Origin: Cricetomys ansorgei
Taxonomy: Eukaryota > Chordata > Mammalia > Rodentia > Nesomyidae
Assembly: GCA_026225945.1 (NCBI GenBank)
Contig: JAMJFZ010001133.1
Location: 4,732,501 to 4,796,500 of the forward strand
Direction of reading: 5' to 3'
Length of the DNA: 64,000 nt
The notes under the pieces were generated by a model, which searched no databases, was not told the DNA's origin, and saw only the letters and a program-made list of their open reading frames with translations. Positions within the stretch are counted from its first letter, which is position 1; every line of letters begins with the position of its first letter. Positions 25,556-37,085 of the stretch are shown in pieces. The translations under genes and the position numbers were made by a program.

Positions 25556-25739
25556 ACAACTCTCTCTTAGATAACTCTTAGCATTTATAATTGCTACATA
25601 CATTTAAGGCATTCTATAAATGTAGAAGCTAGGGCAGAGTGCAACAAACAACCTTAATTTGAGAATTTAATGAAAATGTAAATAAAAGAGAGTAGTGAAA
25701 TAGAAAAAGTCTTAGATAGACCACAAACAAGGTTAATTG

Positions 25740-26110
25740 GGATGTGAGTTTTGTATTAATCCTTTGAGTATTTCATACAAGGTATTGTGATCATATTCAT
25801 CCCTTTCCCTTCAGCTTGTCCCAAATCCAATTCCCTCTCCCTACCAACCCAACTTTGTATCCTCCTTTTTTCTCAAACCAAGAAAGCCCAGTTGGTGATG
25901 GCATATACTCTTGGGCATGTGCCTTCCCTGTCCCATCAGCTAAAAAATGTCACTAACACCGTGGTGAAGGATGTGTCTTCGTGTCACTATCTCTTCTTTG
26001 TGCTTATATTCTGTCTTTTTGAGATTGCCTAGGTCTTATGAATGCTACCACAATCACTGTGAGTGCATATCAGCTACTGCCTTGCACTGGGAAAAGGGAC
26101 TGCAATAAAG
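25740..26110 (-). repeat. L1 3' UTR, antisense
   Basis: 'ggtattgtgatcatattca' is followed by a C/T-rich segment ('ccctctccctaccaacc'), 'actcttgggcatgtgcc', 'aggtcttatgaatgct' and 'cactgtgagtgcatat'. This is the antisense order of a rodent L1 3' UTR. Confidence 0.75.
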
Positions 26111-26935
26111 ATGCCTTGTTTATTGAAGAACATTCGATTTTTCTTATTCTCTGTCCCTTAACCAGGTGTGGAGACCTTTTTAATGATCATTTCCTGTGAA
26201 AAGAAGATTTGATAATGGTGTCAGTTACAGGTTTCATCTTGTGAAGTGAGTGGGACTAAATCCCAACTTTCTTAAATATTTGATGGTGAGTTAAAAGGAA
26301 GCCTGATGTTGAGAATTCACACATCTTTCAGTCATAAAAGGATACCTTCTGATGTGGCATTATGTCTGATGAGTCACTAAAGTTGGCATTAAATGGGAAA
26401 ATAAAAACCTGTTATTTCAGAGTATTACTACTATTTTGTTTTAGATTCTTTCTTTGTGTAAGAATTAAGACAGGCTCCATGCCTCAGCTATTACCATGTT
26501 GGACAGATGTAGCATTTTCTTCATCATCGTGAGAAAAGTGAGTTTTCTCATAATTAAGTGTGGCATGTGTTGGAGAAGTTTATTTTTAGTTATGTTTAAA
26601 ATGTTATTAGGCACTGTTGGACAAAGGAATGCATAGGGCTTAGGCATTTTGTATTGTCTGCAGGTGTTGGATTTCTTTGGGGGGGATGTTTAATTGCTAA
26701 TGATTTGCACATGGTATCAGTAGAATACCTGAAGAGTTATGAAAGAATAAAAATGTGTGAGCTCAGATGCTCGGGGTTCCACTGTGAATCTGACGCTGGT
26801 CAGGACAGTAGTTTCCTCTGCTGAGGTCTGGCAGGGCTTTCCACATATGAAACATGCCTCCTTGTCCTCCTTGTTGAGCTGCCACAGCAGTGTACTACTA
26901 CAGGCAAGTTTTCTGTTTTTCAAGTGTGTGCATGT
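26111..26935. other. No recognised feature
   Basis: The part 26750-26910 is less AT-rich. Its minus-strand frame includes a short 'CFICGKPC' string but runs straight into the GA microsatellite and has no other support. Confidence 0.35.
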
Positions 26936-26936
26936 T

Positions 26937-26975
<39 letters not shown>

Positions 26976-27028
26976 CAGAGAGAGAGACAGAGAGAGAGAG
27001 TGAGAGACATAGAGAGAGAGAGAGAGAA
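26936..27028. repeat. (TG)n(GA)n compound microsatellite
   Basis: About 10 TG units, then GA with scattered CA and TG interruptions. The serine/leucine-rich minus-strand frame is a translation of this tract. Confidence 0.97.
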
Positions 27029-27822
27029 ACTAGTTTTAAGAGCATTATAGAGAACTTCTCTTATGAAGAGTAATGACCTATGTGAAAGGGTCACATTGTA
27101 AATTTAGTTCCACAGTCCTTTCCTCCCTGTATAAGAATATTGAAAACTGCGGCTCAAAGGCTGTCAGTATTGAATTGCTTGATGAGAGTGTAAGCTTGTA
27201 TAATTGTATGCTATATACCTTGAAAAGAAGGTCTTGAGTATATCTGCATTTTGAATAATAAAACGTATTAAGATGATATTTTTACATTTTATTACAAGAA
27301 ATAGTTTCAGGAAGCTAGATCTACCATTTCCATAGACTATCGAATCTTCTAACTATATTTTCAAATATTGTGTTTCCAAAATCTATGATACCTTTCTTGC
27401 TTCTGAGCTTCAAGATTGACTTGTAACCTAGGTATATTTATTTGTTAAATATTTAACATTATATTACATCCTTTGCAAACTTTTACATGAGATACTACAA
27501 AACTTCCTACTCATGTTTTTACTGTCAAGAAATAAATATAACCACTGTCTTAAATCTTTGTTTTGTTTTTTGTTTCTATACTTTGTTATTAAATATACAA
27601 ATAAAAGATGGAATTTGATACACTTACCTACTTTGGAAGAAAAGAAAGATGGAAATTAAGTAATAATTGATAACTGTTAGTAAATACATTAAACATTCTA
27701 AATAGAAGTGTCTAAAACAACTCACCTAATGTTCATGGACAAAAACTGGTATACTAAAGGGCTCTTTACTCTACTTGGTTATTATAAAATCTAACAGATA
27801 TTTGATTCAAAAGGAAGAGTCT
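27029..27822. other. AT-rich stretch, nothing recognised
   Basis: No SINE, L1 or coding signal recognised. Confidence 0.45.
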
Positions 27823-27993
27823 TGGGCAGGAAAGATGGTGTAGGGGTTAATAGCACTTGCTATTCTTACAGAGGGCCTGGGTTTGGCTCCAGGCAACAAT
27901 ATGGTGACTGTTAACCATCTATACCTCTAGCATTTGCAGGTACATCAAATATTTGCACAAAAAATGATAATTAATAAATCCTTAACAAAGATT
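27823..27993 (+). repeat. B3/B2-family SINE
   Basis: 'tgggcaggaaagatggtg' is followed by 'ttaatagcacttgct', 'gagggcctgggtttggctc' and 'caatatggtgactgtta', ending in an 'aataaatcc' tail. It abuts the 3' end of an antisense L1 tail. Confidence 0.85.
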
Positions 27994-27994
27994 T

Positions 27995-28345
27995 TTTTAA
28001 AGATTCTATTTAACATGTTTTTATAAATATATTTTGATCTTGTTTTTCTCTTCCCAACTCTTCTTATATCTTACTCACCTTCCTACTCACCTAAATTTAT
28101 GTTATTATTTTCTTATTCTTGCCTTAAAAAAAGCCCACAAATAACAAGAAACAAAAAAATTCCAAGAAACACTACAAAAACACAAAAACAGAAATCAAAC
28201 CAACAAGCAAATGACCAGTAAGATAAAAAGTGCCAAAACAAATAAAAATGAAATAAAACATTCAGAAGTAGACAATTGAGTTCGTTTTGTGTTGTCTCAC
28301 TACTCCTAGGCATGAAGTCTCCCCTGAAGGGTGGTTGATGTTATA
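27995..28345 (-). repeat. L1 3' UTR, antisense
   Basis: A T/C-rich end is followed by 'cttgccttaaaaaaagcc', a long A/C-rich 'acaaaaacacaaaaacag' stretch, 'gttcgttttgtgttgtc' and 'actcctaggcatgaagtc'. This matches the antisense rodent L1 3' UTR. The minus-strand frame over 28113-28313 is untranslated L1 sequence. Confidence 0.8.
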
Positions 28346-29411
28346 CTTTATACTTTTATTCTTTTGGAGAAAACAGAGCATTGAACTATTAAAAATGTCC
28401 TTATTTTACTTAAAATGTCTGTCTATAAATATCACGTATCTGAGTGATGAATTCTGCTTCTTGTGAGATCACTACAGACGAAGAAAAATTATGTTGTAAG
28501 AGATGGGATACTATGGTATTTCTCACTAGATGAATTAAAGGATGAAAACCTTGGTTTCTTAGAAAAATAATGTGTATTTTTAAAAGAGATAGAGTTCTGT
28601 TTGTGCTGCTCTGTCAACTGAATGATGTTTACTGTGTATTTACTCAGTGACTTCAGAGAAAATTTCAACATAATGATCTATCAGGTCAATTACTGGGTAA
28701 AGATGAGGTAAACAATCCTACTATTTGCATGATAAACTCTTTTTTATTCCTTATACAGCTTCAAACCTGCACCTGCTTATGCAGCTGCAGAAGAAACTAG
28801 CCATAAGAAGCAGTGTTTTCAAATATTAAAGTGATATACATTGACAAAATGGGGTTAAAGCAGTAGGGTTTGGGGTTATGAAGTTCATCACATTTTGAAG
28901 TTATTAATTTATGTTTGCTCTGCCCAGCTTCTCTTTGCTGGCAGTGGAGAGAGAATATGATAACAAGCAGAAAAGCAGGTGCTTTATGAAGCAGATCAAA
29001 AGCTGTCCATCCCCACATGCAAATGTGCTTAAAGTGTTTCAACCTATAACAACGATTTTCAATACTGTGTGTTTACTGAGATGGTAGTAACATATCTCAA
29101 AGCACAAGGCCTGGAAGTGGAAGATATACATGTGCTGGAGGACAGAGACGTTCTTGTGCTTTTACATTATACAGTGTATGTATATATGCGTGTATTACAA
29201 CACTGTATGGTAAAACATCAATGTGTTCTGTTTTTATTTTTGTATACATTGGATAAAAGTAAAGTTATAAAGAAAAGGAATCAGATTATGGGTTTCAATC
29301 ATGTTCATAGTGCATTAGCTGGGCCAAACTCAAAATTATTGCCAGGCTTAAAGTAATCTTTTCACATAGCACTGGGAATCATCCTTTTTATACATGATAG
29401 AAAGTTTAGAA

Positions 29412-29412
<1 letters not shown>
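28346..29412. other. No recognised feature
   Basis: AT-rich, unassigned. Short frames at 28489-29356 lack any recognisable motif. Confidence 0.4.

Positions 29413-29447
<35 letters not shown>
29413..29447. repeat. (TG)n microsatellite
   Basis: About 17 uninterrupted TG units. Confidence 0.98.
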
Positions 29448-29449
<2 letters not shown>

Positions 29450-30180
29450 CATAAAATTTCTTATTATAAACATTAAAATTACTTGATGATGAATTATCTT
29501 TATTTTAGAAAATAAGACTCTTCTCACTTTAAAACAATACACACAGATACGTGGAATGTGTTGCCTCAGCATGCTTTTTCTTTTTTTAAATAACATGATG
29601 TATATTCTTAACAATAGAAAAGTGATGAAAATTTATGATACATATTGACAAAAAAAGACCACTACTATAACCTTGGAGAAAGAAAGACTGTTCAACAGGA
29701 AGGTGACAGGAAGACAGACAGAGATAGAGACAGAGACGGAAAGGTAGAGGCAGAAGCAGAGAGACAGAAATCATGAGAATGGTTAGATAATACTTCCTAG
29801 GTTGAGGGCTGAGATTTAGGAAGGGACAATCAAGAAGAGATCTCATGATAGCAGCTATAGATTTTAAAACAAAACCACAGAAAACAGAAATCAATTAGAG
29901 TGGTATGAAAGCAAAGATCTTCACACTAAAGTTCACTTAAATCTCATCACTGACAATGAGATAAGACAGAATATGTAGAAATATAAAAACAAAGCTAAGG
30001 AAAATCATGAAATAGCTGTCAAATTATTTCTGAACATTTTTAAGCAATAGACAATAGAACAACACTCATCTTTAAAGTGGTAAGGTGAAATTAACTAATA
30101 GCATAGGTATTTATATTAATATATGCATGTCAATATTGGTGGCAGAATCACTCTTATAATCTTTAAATATAATTTTCATT
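29448..30180. other. No repeat family recognised; GA-rich patch
   Basis: Contains a GACA/GAGA-rich low-complexity patch at about 29690-29775. Otherwise AT-rich and unassigned. Confidence 0.45.
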
Positions 30181-30203
30181 GAAAATGCATTTTTATTTAG
30201 CAG

Positions 30204-30362
30204 CTATGAGGTGGTGGTGGCACACCCTTTATTTCCAGCACTTAGGAGGCAGAGGCAGGCAGATCTCTGTGAGTTTGAGGTCAGCCTGGTCTACAGAGTG
30301 AGTTCCAGGACAGCCAGAGTTACAACAGAGAAAACCTATCTTGAAAAAAAGAAAGAAGGAAA
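30204..30362 (+). repeat. B1 SINE
   Basis: A full-length, well-preserved B1: 'gaggcagaggcaggcagat', 'gaggtcagcctggtctac', 'gttccaggacagccagag', then the variant 'gttacaacagag' and an A-rich tail. Flanks starting 'gaaaatgcatttttat' (30181) and 'gaaaatgtgtttttat' (30363) look like a target duplication of about 20 bp with a few changes. Confidence 0.97.
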
Positions 30363-30382
30363 GAAAATGTGTTTTTATGCAG

Positions 30383-30819
30383 TATATTTTTATCACCTTT
30401 CCCCCTTCGTCACTCTCTTCAGTTACCAAGCATTTCAAATATTCCATTCATTAAGGAAATTGTAGTGTTACATCCATGCACTGGTATTGAGCATCAAAAG
30501 GAAATACCTTATGGGCACATGACAACACAAAATTTATATTTAAGTTCAGAAGGATTAAGAAAAATATACATATATAACTATAATATTTCATTTCTGTGAC
30601 AATCTACCAGTGGAGAACTGGTTCTATGAGTATTCACAATGGAGTCAGACAAACTATGTTAGAGTGGTAGAAATATGTTGTGGCTTAATGCTGGTCAAAT
30701 GTGATTCAACCTTGGCAATAACCATTAATTCTACTTAAGTGCATTCAAGCAACATTCATAGTTACAGCAATGGCGTCAAGAGGATGAATTCTATTTCAAA
30801 TCACAAAATTGCTTGTGGC

Positions 30820-30821
<2 letters not shown>
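30383..30821. other. No recognised feature
   Basis: Unassigned AT-rich DNA. Confidence 0.4.

Positions 30822-30852
<31 letters not shown>
30822..30852. repeat. (TA)n microsatellite
   Basis: About 15 TA units. Confidence 0.97.
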
Positions 30853-30854
<2 letters not shown>

Positions 30855-30994
30855 GTGCTTGTTAATTGCTCAGACACTGACAATTTAAATACTATTTAAT
30901 CATATATTTAATGTATTTTCATCCTATTAATAATGCACATTATTAATCAAGAATGAAATTGGTTGAATGTTGAAGTATTTCTAATAAACTTTCA

Positions 30995-31300
30995 TGATTT
31001 AGCTAGGGTTTCTATCACAGTGATGAAACTCCTTGACCACAATGAAAGTTTGGGTGGAAAGAGTTTACACTTCCACGTTGTTGCTTATCTTTGAAGGAAG
31101 TCAGGATAGGAACGCAAGCAGGGAAGGAACTTGGAGGCAGGAGCTGATGCAGAGGCCATGGAAGAATGTTATTTACTGGCTGGATTCTCATGACTTGCTC
31201 AGCCTGCTCTCATAGAACCAAGGGATAGAATCACCCACAATGGGCTGGTCTCCCCATGACCTATTACTAGTTAATGAAATGCCTTGCAGTAGGATTTCTG
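30995..31300 (+). repeat. Rodent mid-repetitive element (copy c)
   Basis: The best-preserved copy in the window: 'tagctagggtttctatc', 'aagtcaggataggaac', 'gaacttggaggcaggagc', 'tgatgcagaggccatgg', 'cttgctcagcctgctc' and 'acccacaatgggctgg'. The 60-codon frame inside it is not a gene. Confidence 0.75.
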
Positions 31301-32642
31301 CTAGAATTAATATTGTCTTTTTTATTGTTTTTATTGGACATAATTCATTTCCTGTTATGTTATCTTTATTGTTTTTTCTAGCTCCTTTTTCTAAGAGGTA
31401 GCAATAGCTAGGAATTCAATAGTTCCAGTTTCCTATCTCTACTAGTTTAAGCCTCTTTAACGTGAAGACATCAAGGAACATTAACTGTACACAAATCCTT
31501 GGACTGAGGAACTTCCTGAAGTTTAGCCCTGTTTCTAACAGCCCAGGGTCTTGATCTTTGAAGTACATCCTCTTTGTAAAATGGCCATCAAAACAAAAAT
31601 AACAACAATGAAAAACACTTTCTATCTTGCTAATGTAATGTAGCATCTACTCTATAAGGCTAACACATGCCTTGCACAGATGAATTTCTATAAAAATGAA
31701 AAGAGAAAACATACTTAAAATGCATAAGACTATAAACCCAAGTTATGTATCCTTTGCTGGTCTTGGTCTATCATGGACATTGGCTATGTCCTCTGCAATT
31801 TGGAAGTCTTTCTCAGTAAAGTGAAAATAATTGGATTGAGCTGTAATCAGAAGGGTGGCAGGTCTCCTTGTCTCTCAGTCTCTAAGCAATGACCATGTAC
31901 CAAATGCAGTTACTGGCAGCTGGCAAACGTTGTCTATACTAACTGACACATTGTGACTATTAACTAATTTGACTCTATTTGACATGACAACATATCCATT
32001 TTCTGCTTTCTAACTAGACATTTGAAACACAGTCTACTCTGCACATACCAAAATATGGCTATGGATCCTGTCCACACAAATCTAGAATCATACTGAGTAA
32101 GATATGTCAACACTTTGAGCAAAGTCATGTTTTGTTTATCTTGACCAGCTAGATATAGCTTAATGACTCAATATAAGTTAAACATACAGTCATTCAAAAT
32201 GGACCACAGAGGCTAAGCCAAAAACTATCATCTTCTCCAAATTATTCCAACTTTAATTGTATGTAAAATGAGTCAACAAAGGGAAATGAAGTTTAAATAA
32301 AGAAGATGACATTCGAATTACATTTCATATTAAACCTCTTAGATAAAATGTTATGTACACAAAATTTATATGTTAACTTGTACGATATAATACTTTTCAA
32401 CATTAAGTATTTGAGTATGCTTCTTCACTTTAAAGCCTTCTTAGTTCCTAATGCCTAATGAAGGCAAGGTAACTAAATCTAATGTACAATACAGTAAAGG
32501 GATTTAGCAATTATTTAAATTGTAATAATAAAATATTTGTTATTTGAAAAGCTAGAAATTATATCATAAATAAATGACTCACTTAAAAGCATTTAGTAAC
32601 TACTACTTGCAAATAGAAGTTAAATGAAAGCAATAATTTTAA
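31301..32642. other. No recognised feature
   Basis: Unassigned, moderately AT-rich. No SINE or L1 signature and only short frames. Confidence 0.4.
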
Positions 32643-32651
32643 AATTTGGAT

Positions 32652-32816
32652 ACAAGCCTCGGGATGGTGGCACGTGTCTTTAATCCTAGCACTCAGGAGA
32701 CAGAAGCAGGCAAATTTCTGTGAGTTCGTGACCAGCTTGATCTACAAAGTGAGTTCCAGTACAGCCAGAATTACAAAAGAGAATCCCTATCTCAAAACAA
32801 ACAAATGGATAAATAC
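32652..32816 (+). repeat. B1 SINE
   Basis: Full-length and moderately diverged: 'gatggtggcacgtgtcttt', 'aatcctagcactcaggag', 'gagttccagtacagcc' and the variant 'attacaaaagag'. It is bounded by a perfect 9-bp target duplication AATTTGGAT at 32643-32651 and 32817-32825. Confidence 0.95.
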
Positions 32817-32879
32817 AATTTGGATGGAGAAATATTATTTTAGAATTATTAAAATTATCCTGTGTTTTTGAAGGTAGAT

Positions 32880-32945
32880 TGCTATGTCTCACTAGCCAGA
32901 GCTACATAAAGTTTCAAGGCCCTATCTCAAAACAAATGAATAAAC
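32880..32945 (+). repeat. B1-like 3' fragment
   Basis: 'ctagccagagctacata' followed by 'ccctatctcaaaacaaa', resembling the right end and tail of a B1-type SINE. Too short for a family call. Confidence 0.4.
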
Positions 32946-33244
32946 AGACAAATTAAAATACAAAAAAAAGTAAACTATGTTTTAAACCAGAATTAGGTAA
33001 CTAGAATAACCTCCTTTTCTTCTGTTATCACAATTAATTTCATCTTTCTCTTACTCTATATCTATTAACTTAAAAAAAGGTTTTAATATAGATTTCACTT
33101 AAAATAAATTTAATCCTTTCATATAATTTAAGAAAAGAATTCATAATTATAACAATTTAGATTTATTTTACTCTGTATCAAATGACAGCTGCTTAAAATT
33201 TTATGAAGGAAAATATGAGTTATTCAATAGGTATCAAAGATATA

Positions 33245-33400
33245 TATGTTTCTAAATGATAGATTTATAGATGGCAGTTAGAGCAATAGCAAGTAGATAA
33301 AGTGCTAAAGAGGATGATAAGTAGATAATAGATATATAGATTATAGAGAAATGGATAGATTGATAGATGAGAGAGGTATGTGATAGATATTATCAATATA
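33245..33400. repeat. Degenerate GATA-type low-complexity repeat
   Basis: Many spaced 'gatag', 'tagata' and 'gataga' words with frequent interruptions. It looks like a decayed tetranucleotide microsatellite. Confidence 0.6.
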
Positions 33401-34665
33401 TACATGATATATAGAAAATAGGCAGTAGACTGAAAGACAGACCAATTGTTGTGTATTGTGGATGACAAGTAATTATTATCAGAGGAATAACCTGCCCATA
33501 CTGATTAAAATAAAACATTTCTGCAAGACAGAAATTATAATTGCCTTGCCTAACTTAAGCTGCTCTTTATAGTCTGAATAAATTAGGACATTATTATTCT
33601 GTGTTCCAATTCCTAAGGGTATCTTACATTTGGTCTGTGCATGCTTCATTCAGTTCTGTTAGTGACCACCTTTGGCTAATGTCATGATATTTCTATTACG
33701 TAATTCAACTCTGCTGAAGGAAGTATGTCAAGCTGCTGCCTGTCAGTTTAGATGTATTCCATTAAAGGAATTTTGATTTTAGAGGCTCATTAGATCATTT
33801 TTTAAGAATAGAACTTACTAAAATAATGCTGTACAAAGGCACAAATGATCGATAGAATCTCTTTTAACGTGCTGTTTTTATACACATCCCTCTTCTATTA
33901 GTCCTTCATAATTTTTCATTGTCTTCATTTCAATTGCCCAATTCACATTTTTTCATTCTCTAAGCCAGCATATTTATCTGACATATTTTTATTACTTTTC
34001 CAATGAGAATCCTCAGAGAAAAGCTATTTTAGTTGAGTAGAGTTCACTGTATTCATTACAGCTAATCAATTGTGTGAGCCATGGTAATGAATAATCAGAA
34101 TATGTGAGAATTTTCAAAATGGAAAGGCATAATAAATATAAAAGAGACCCAGCTAATCATTGCCTAAATGTTACCAGGTTGATATTGCTTTGATTTGATA
34201 CAAAATGAAAATTTCACAGCATTTATCAACATACTTTACCTTGAATACAAATGTCAGATCATATGGGTTGTATTTGTGTACAAAAATCAGAAAATTCTTG
34301 GAAAAATTGAGTAAGGGAGAGAGAGTCATGTTTCTTAGGGCACCTGGCTCCTTGTGGGTATTAGTGGCTTAGTATTAGTGAATAGATAGCCTCACACTCA
34401 TTCATACAATGTGAGTACTAACTGGACTCAGGTGCTGCTAATAATGAAAATAATAAAAATTAGGGCATCAAGTCTAAAGGACAAGGCTTTATTGCTCCCA
34501 GAGTGAGTTGGAAGAAGATAGCAGAAACAAGATCAAAATGCACTGTAGAATGCATGGAATTTTCAAGAATTAAGAGTGGTATTAATGAGGTCTATATGAA
34601 TTTTAATGAATAGAATGTAAAATGTTTGCAACTGTAAGAAATGTCATGGTTTTCAGGTGCCATGT
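33401..34665. other. No repeat recognised; possible old unique sequence
   Basis: The part 33880-34250 lacks repeat words and low-complexity runs and carries several TAAT-type homeodomain-like words. It could be ancestral unique sequence. That is an impression, not evidence of function. Confidence 0.3.
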
Positions 34666-35091
34666 TTAGAAGCTGACAAACACTGATGTGTCTGGGAGTT
34701 TACTTCCTAGGTTACTAATCTTATGGAGTCCCACTGAGACAAAGGTATTATTATTCATTAGCTCCTTGTCTTGTCCTTGAGATGTCAGTGTCTTAGATAT
34801 AGCTGACAATATTTTAAGTAAGTAAACATAAAGCCAGTAAAACAAAGAAGCAAGAAAAATGGTGAGGAAATAATGTTCTTTTCTGCAGTTCACATAAAAG
34901 ATCAGGTTCTGTTTGGTGGAATCCAGGGCACATTGAAATGAGTAACAATGACCATGATTTATGAAAGTATATTGTACAGTGGAAAAAATCAATATATGTT
35001 CTAAAAGTTCTGTTTGGCTTGAATTATCTTGAAAGTCTCCCTCTCTTTTCACATCCCACTGGCTTAAGTGTGACAGTGATTTAAAATACAC
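34666..35091 (-). other. 141-codon open frame, unassigned
   Basis: I do not recognise a protein. The frame is one of the two longest in the window. The product would have a hydrophobic stretch around residues 75-95 ('YFLTIFLASLFYWLYVYLL'), which could pass for a membrane segment, and no other motif. In DNA this AT-rich, a frame of this length is expected roughly once in a few windows by chance. There is no GC rise, acceptor, poly(A) or repeat context supporting expression. Most likely non-coding. Confidence 0.12.
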
Positions 35092-35234
35092 ATAGACAAA
35101 ATATCAAATCCAAATTTAATGAAATATTTATGTATGCGTTTTGGCAACATTTAAATATATTTCTTGAATTCTCACATTTAGATTTTTTTTAATTAGACAC
35201 CATAATAGAGACGTTTTTCTGAGAAATATTAAAA

Positions 35235-35515
35235 AATAGATAATGAATTGTGAGCTGAGAAGATAGCTTTGTCAATAGAGTACGTTTTGCAAGTATGTAG
35301 ACTTGAATTCCATGCTTGCAGCCCAGATAGCCTAGCCTATGTGGGTGACTCCAGATTAAAGAGAGACTGTGTTTCTAAAATCAAGGGGAATGATACCTGA
35401 GGAATATCATCAGAAGCTGTCATTTGATCCACACCAATGTGCATATGTACCCACACACACATGTGCACCCATGTGAATGTGTGCATGCAGGCACACAAAC
35501 AAAATCACTTATTAT
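35235..35515 (+). repeat. B4-family SINE
   Basis: 'tgagctgagaagatagctt', 'ttgcaagtatgtagac', 'gaattccatgcttgcag', 'cccagatagcctagcct', 'agagagactgtgtttct' and a CA-rich tail ('gtacccacacacacatg'), all in B4 order. Confidence 0.75.
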
Positions 35516-36070
35516 GCACTATCCATTAAAATAAAATATTACTACAATAAATGTATTCATGTATAAATTTCTCTGGCAATTGATCTATATATCATTCCTC
35601 TGTATTTAGTAAAACATTATTAGGATACAAATTTAGTTGGTCATCAATGCCCTAGAATCCCAAACAGAGTTGATATGCCTACAGTTTTGTTTTTTTTCTA
35701 CTATTGTACTTTTGATCTATTGTACTAAAACTGCATGAAAGACTTGTCATTGTCTTGTGCATTGGTTCCTAAAGATTATGACAATGATTTTTTTTTTTAA
35801 ATTTTATGTCCAAATTCTCAATTCTACTGTCAAAAATGAAGTATACTCAGCTTGGACCTTGAAGCATTCATATTATACAAAGGAAATGAGAGAATTATTG
35901 ATAATAGTAGATGAGGAGGTTTGTCCTACAATGAGAAAATGGCTGAGAACCCAGTGATGAAATACAAAGAAATCATCAGAGTGATTTCTCAATTCCAAGC
36001 AAAAATTACTATGTTCTAACTTGTTTAAGTAGCAAGTCAGAAGCACGTTATGTGATTTTTATCTCTGCAT
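35516..36070. other. No recognised feature
   Basis: AT-rich and unassigned. The short frame at 35757-35957 has no recognisable motif. Confidence 0.4.
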
Positions 36071-36146
36071 GTATGTGTGTGCATGTGTGTGTGTGTGTTT
36101 GTGTGTGAGAGAGAGAGGGGGAGAGAGAGAGAGAAAGAGAGAGAGA
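36071..36146. repeat. (TG)n(GA)n compound microsatellite
   Basis: A TG tract passing into GA, with a GGGG interruption. Confidence 0.96.
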
Positions 36147-36597
36147 ATTTTAGGATTAAAAGGATTTAAAAAACCTCCCTAGAACTTTTGGGTATACTTA
36201 AAATATTTTCTCCAAGGAATTACACTAATAATTCAAGAATAATATGAAATTAATCAAGAAGTTAATTAAGAAATTAATCAAGCTATTGACAGAAATTTAA
36301 TGTAATTTTACTTTTAAAGTCTATACATTTAAAGTATATATTTAAATTTTCATATTTCAAAATTATTGTCAGCACATTTTCTAAACTACCTTAGTGTTTC
36401 TGTTAAATAAAGAAAGTTACACATTTCGATAATCTTTCTTATAATTTTATTATTTTATATAAATTGAATTAGTAAAAATAATTAGTGATCAAGAAATTAA
36501 TGAAAAATTTAATATAACTATGTTTGTGTTTCCTAGTTATAATTAAGAAGAAATATCATTCATTTTTAATTTATTCTATTAAAATATAAAAGATGTA
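36147..36597. other. AT-rich stretch, nothing recognised
   Basis: Includes several repeated 'attaatcaag'-type words at 36240-36290, which give weak local repetition only. Confidence 0.45.
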
Positions 36598-36706
36598 ATT
36601 AGGGTGTTACTCAATGGTAGAAATGTGGTCCAGAATGCTTGAAACACTGGGTTTGATTTACAGCAAAACACACACAAACACACACACACACATACACACA
36701 CACAAA
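36598..36706 (+). repeat. ID-type SINE with CA tail
   Basis: 'tactcaatggtagaaat', 'cagaatgcttgaaaca' and 'ctgggtttgatttacagc' follow the tRNA-derived ID layout, where A-box-like and B-box-like words are still visible. A CA microsatellite (36667-36706) forms the tail. Too diverged to be a recent insertion. Confidence 0.65.
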
Positions 36707-36779
36707 TTGATTAATAAACAAAATAAAATTAACCAGTACCATGGTCAGTAACTTAATTAGAAATATATTCTTATACACT

Positions 36780-37085
36780 TCTATTGCCCCTGTATTTCAG
36801 CAATTGGTCACCAGCTTATGAGTCTGGGATGTTTCGTAACTGTTAGAAGGTGGCAACTATCTTTAGGAAATTCCTCTCTGGAGACAGGCTTTGAGCTGAG
36901 AAACCCTCCTGGATTTCCTACTTTACTTCTGTCTCTGTAATACCAGCTCCAAATTTCTACAATTATACCTTCGCATCCATGATGGACTCAATCCCTCTGG
37001 AAACTTAAGCCAAAATAAATCCCTTTCTCCCCTAAATTTTTAAGTAAGGGATTTTATCATACAAATAGAAAATAAACTAAGATTC
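36780..37085 (-). repeat. Rodent mid-repetitive element, inverted copy (copy d)
   Basis: 'ccatgatggactcaatccc', 'aagccaaaataaatccc' and 'gaaaataaactaagatt' are the complement of the head segment seen at 9105 and 30995. The 'aataaa' here could serve as a plus-strand poly(A) signal. Confidence 0.6.

Noticed and set aside
26717..27094. Minus-strand frame containing 'CFICGKPC', reminiscent of a zinc-binding motif
   Set aside because: The motif is short and isolated. Most of the frame is translation of a GA/TG microsatellite, and there is no other evidence of a gene.
36598..36706. Possible tRNA gene
   Set aside because: The A-box-like and B-box-like words belong to a decayed ID SINE. No cloverleaf can be completed, and a CA tail follows.
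36980..37030. AATAAA and GT/T-rich downstream sequence as a gene poly(A) site
   Set aside because: The signal belongs to an inverted rodent mid-repetitive element that supplies such sites throughout rodent genomes. No upstream exon is visible.
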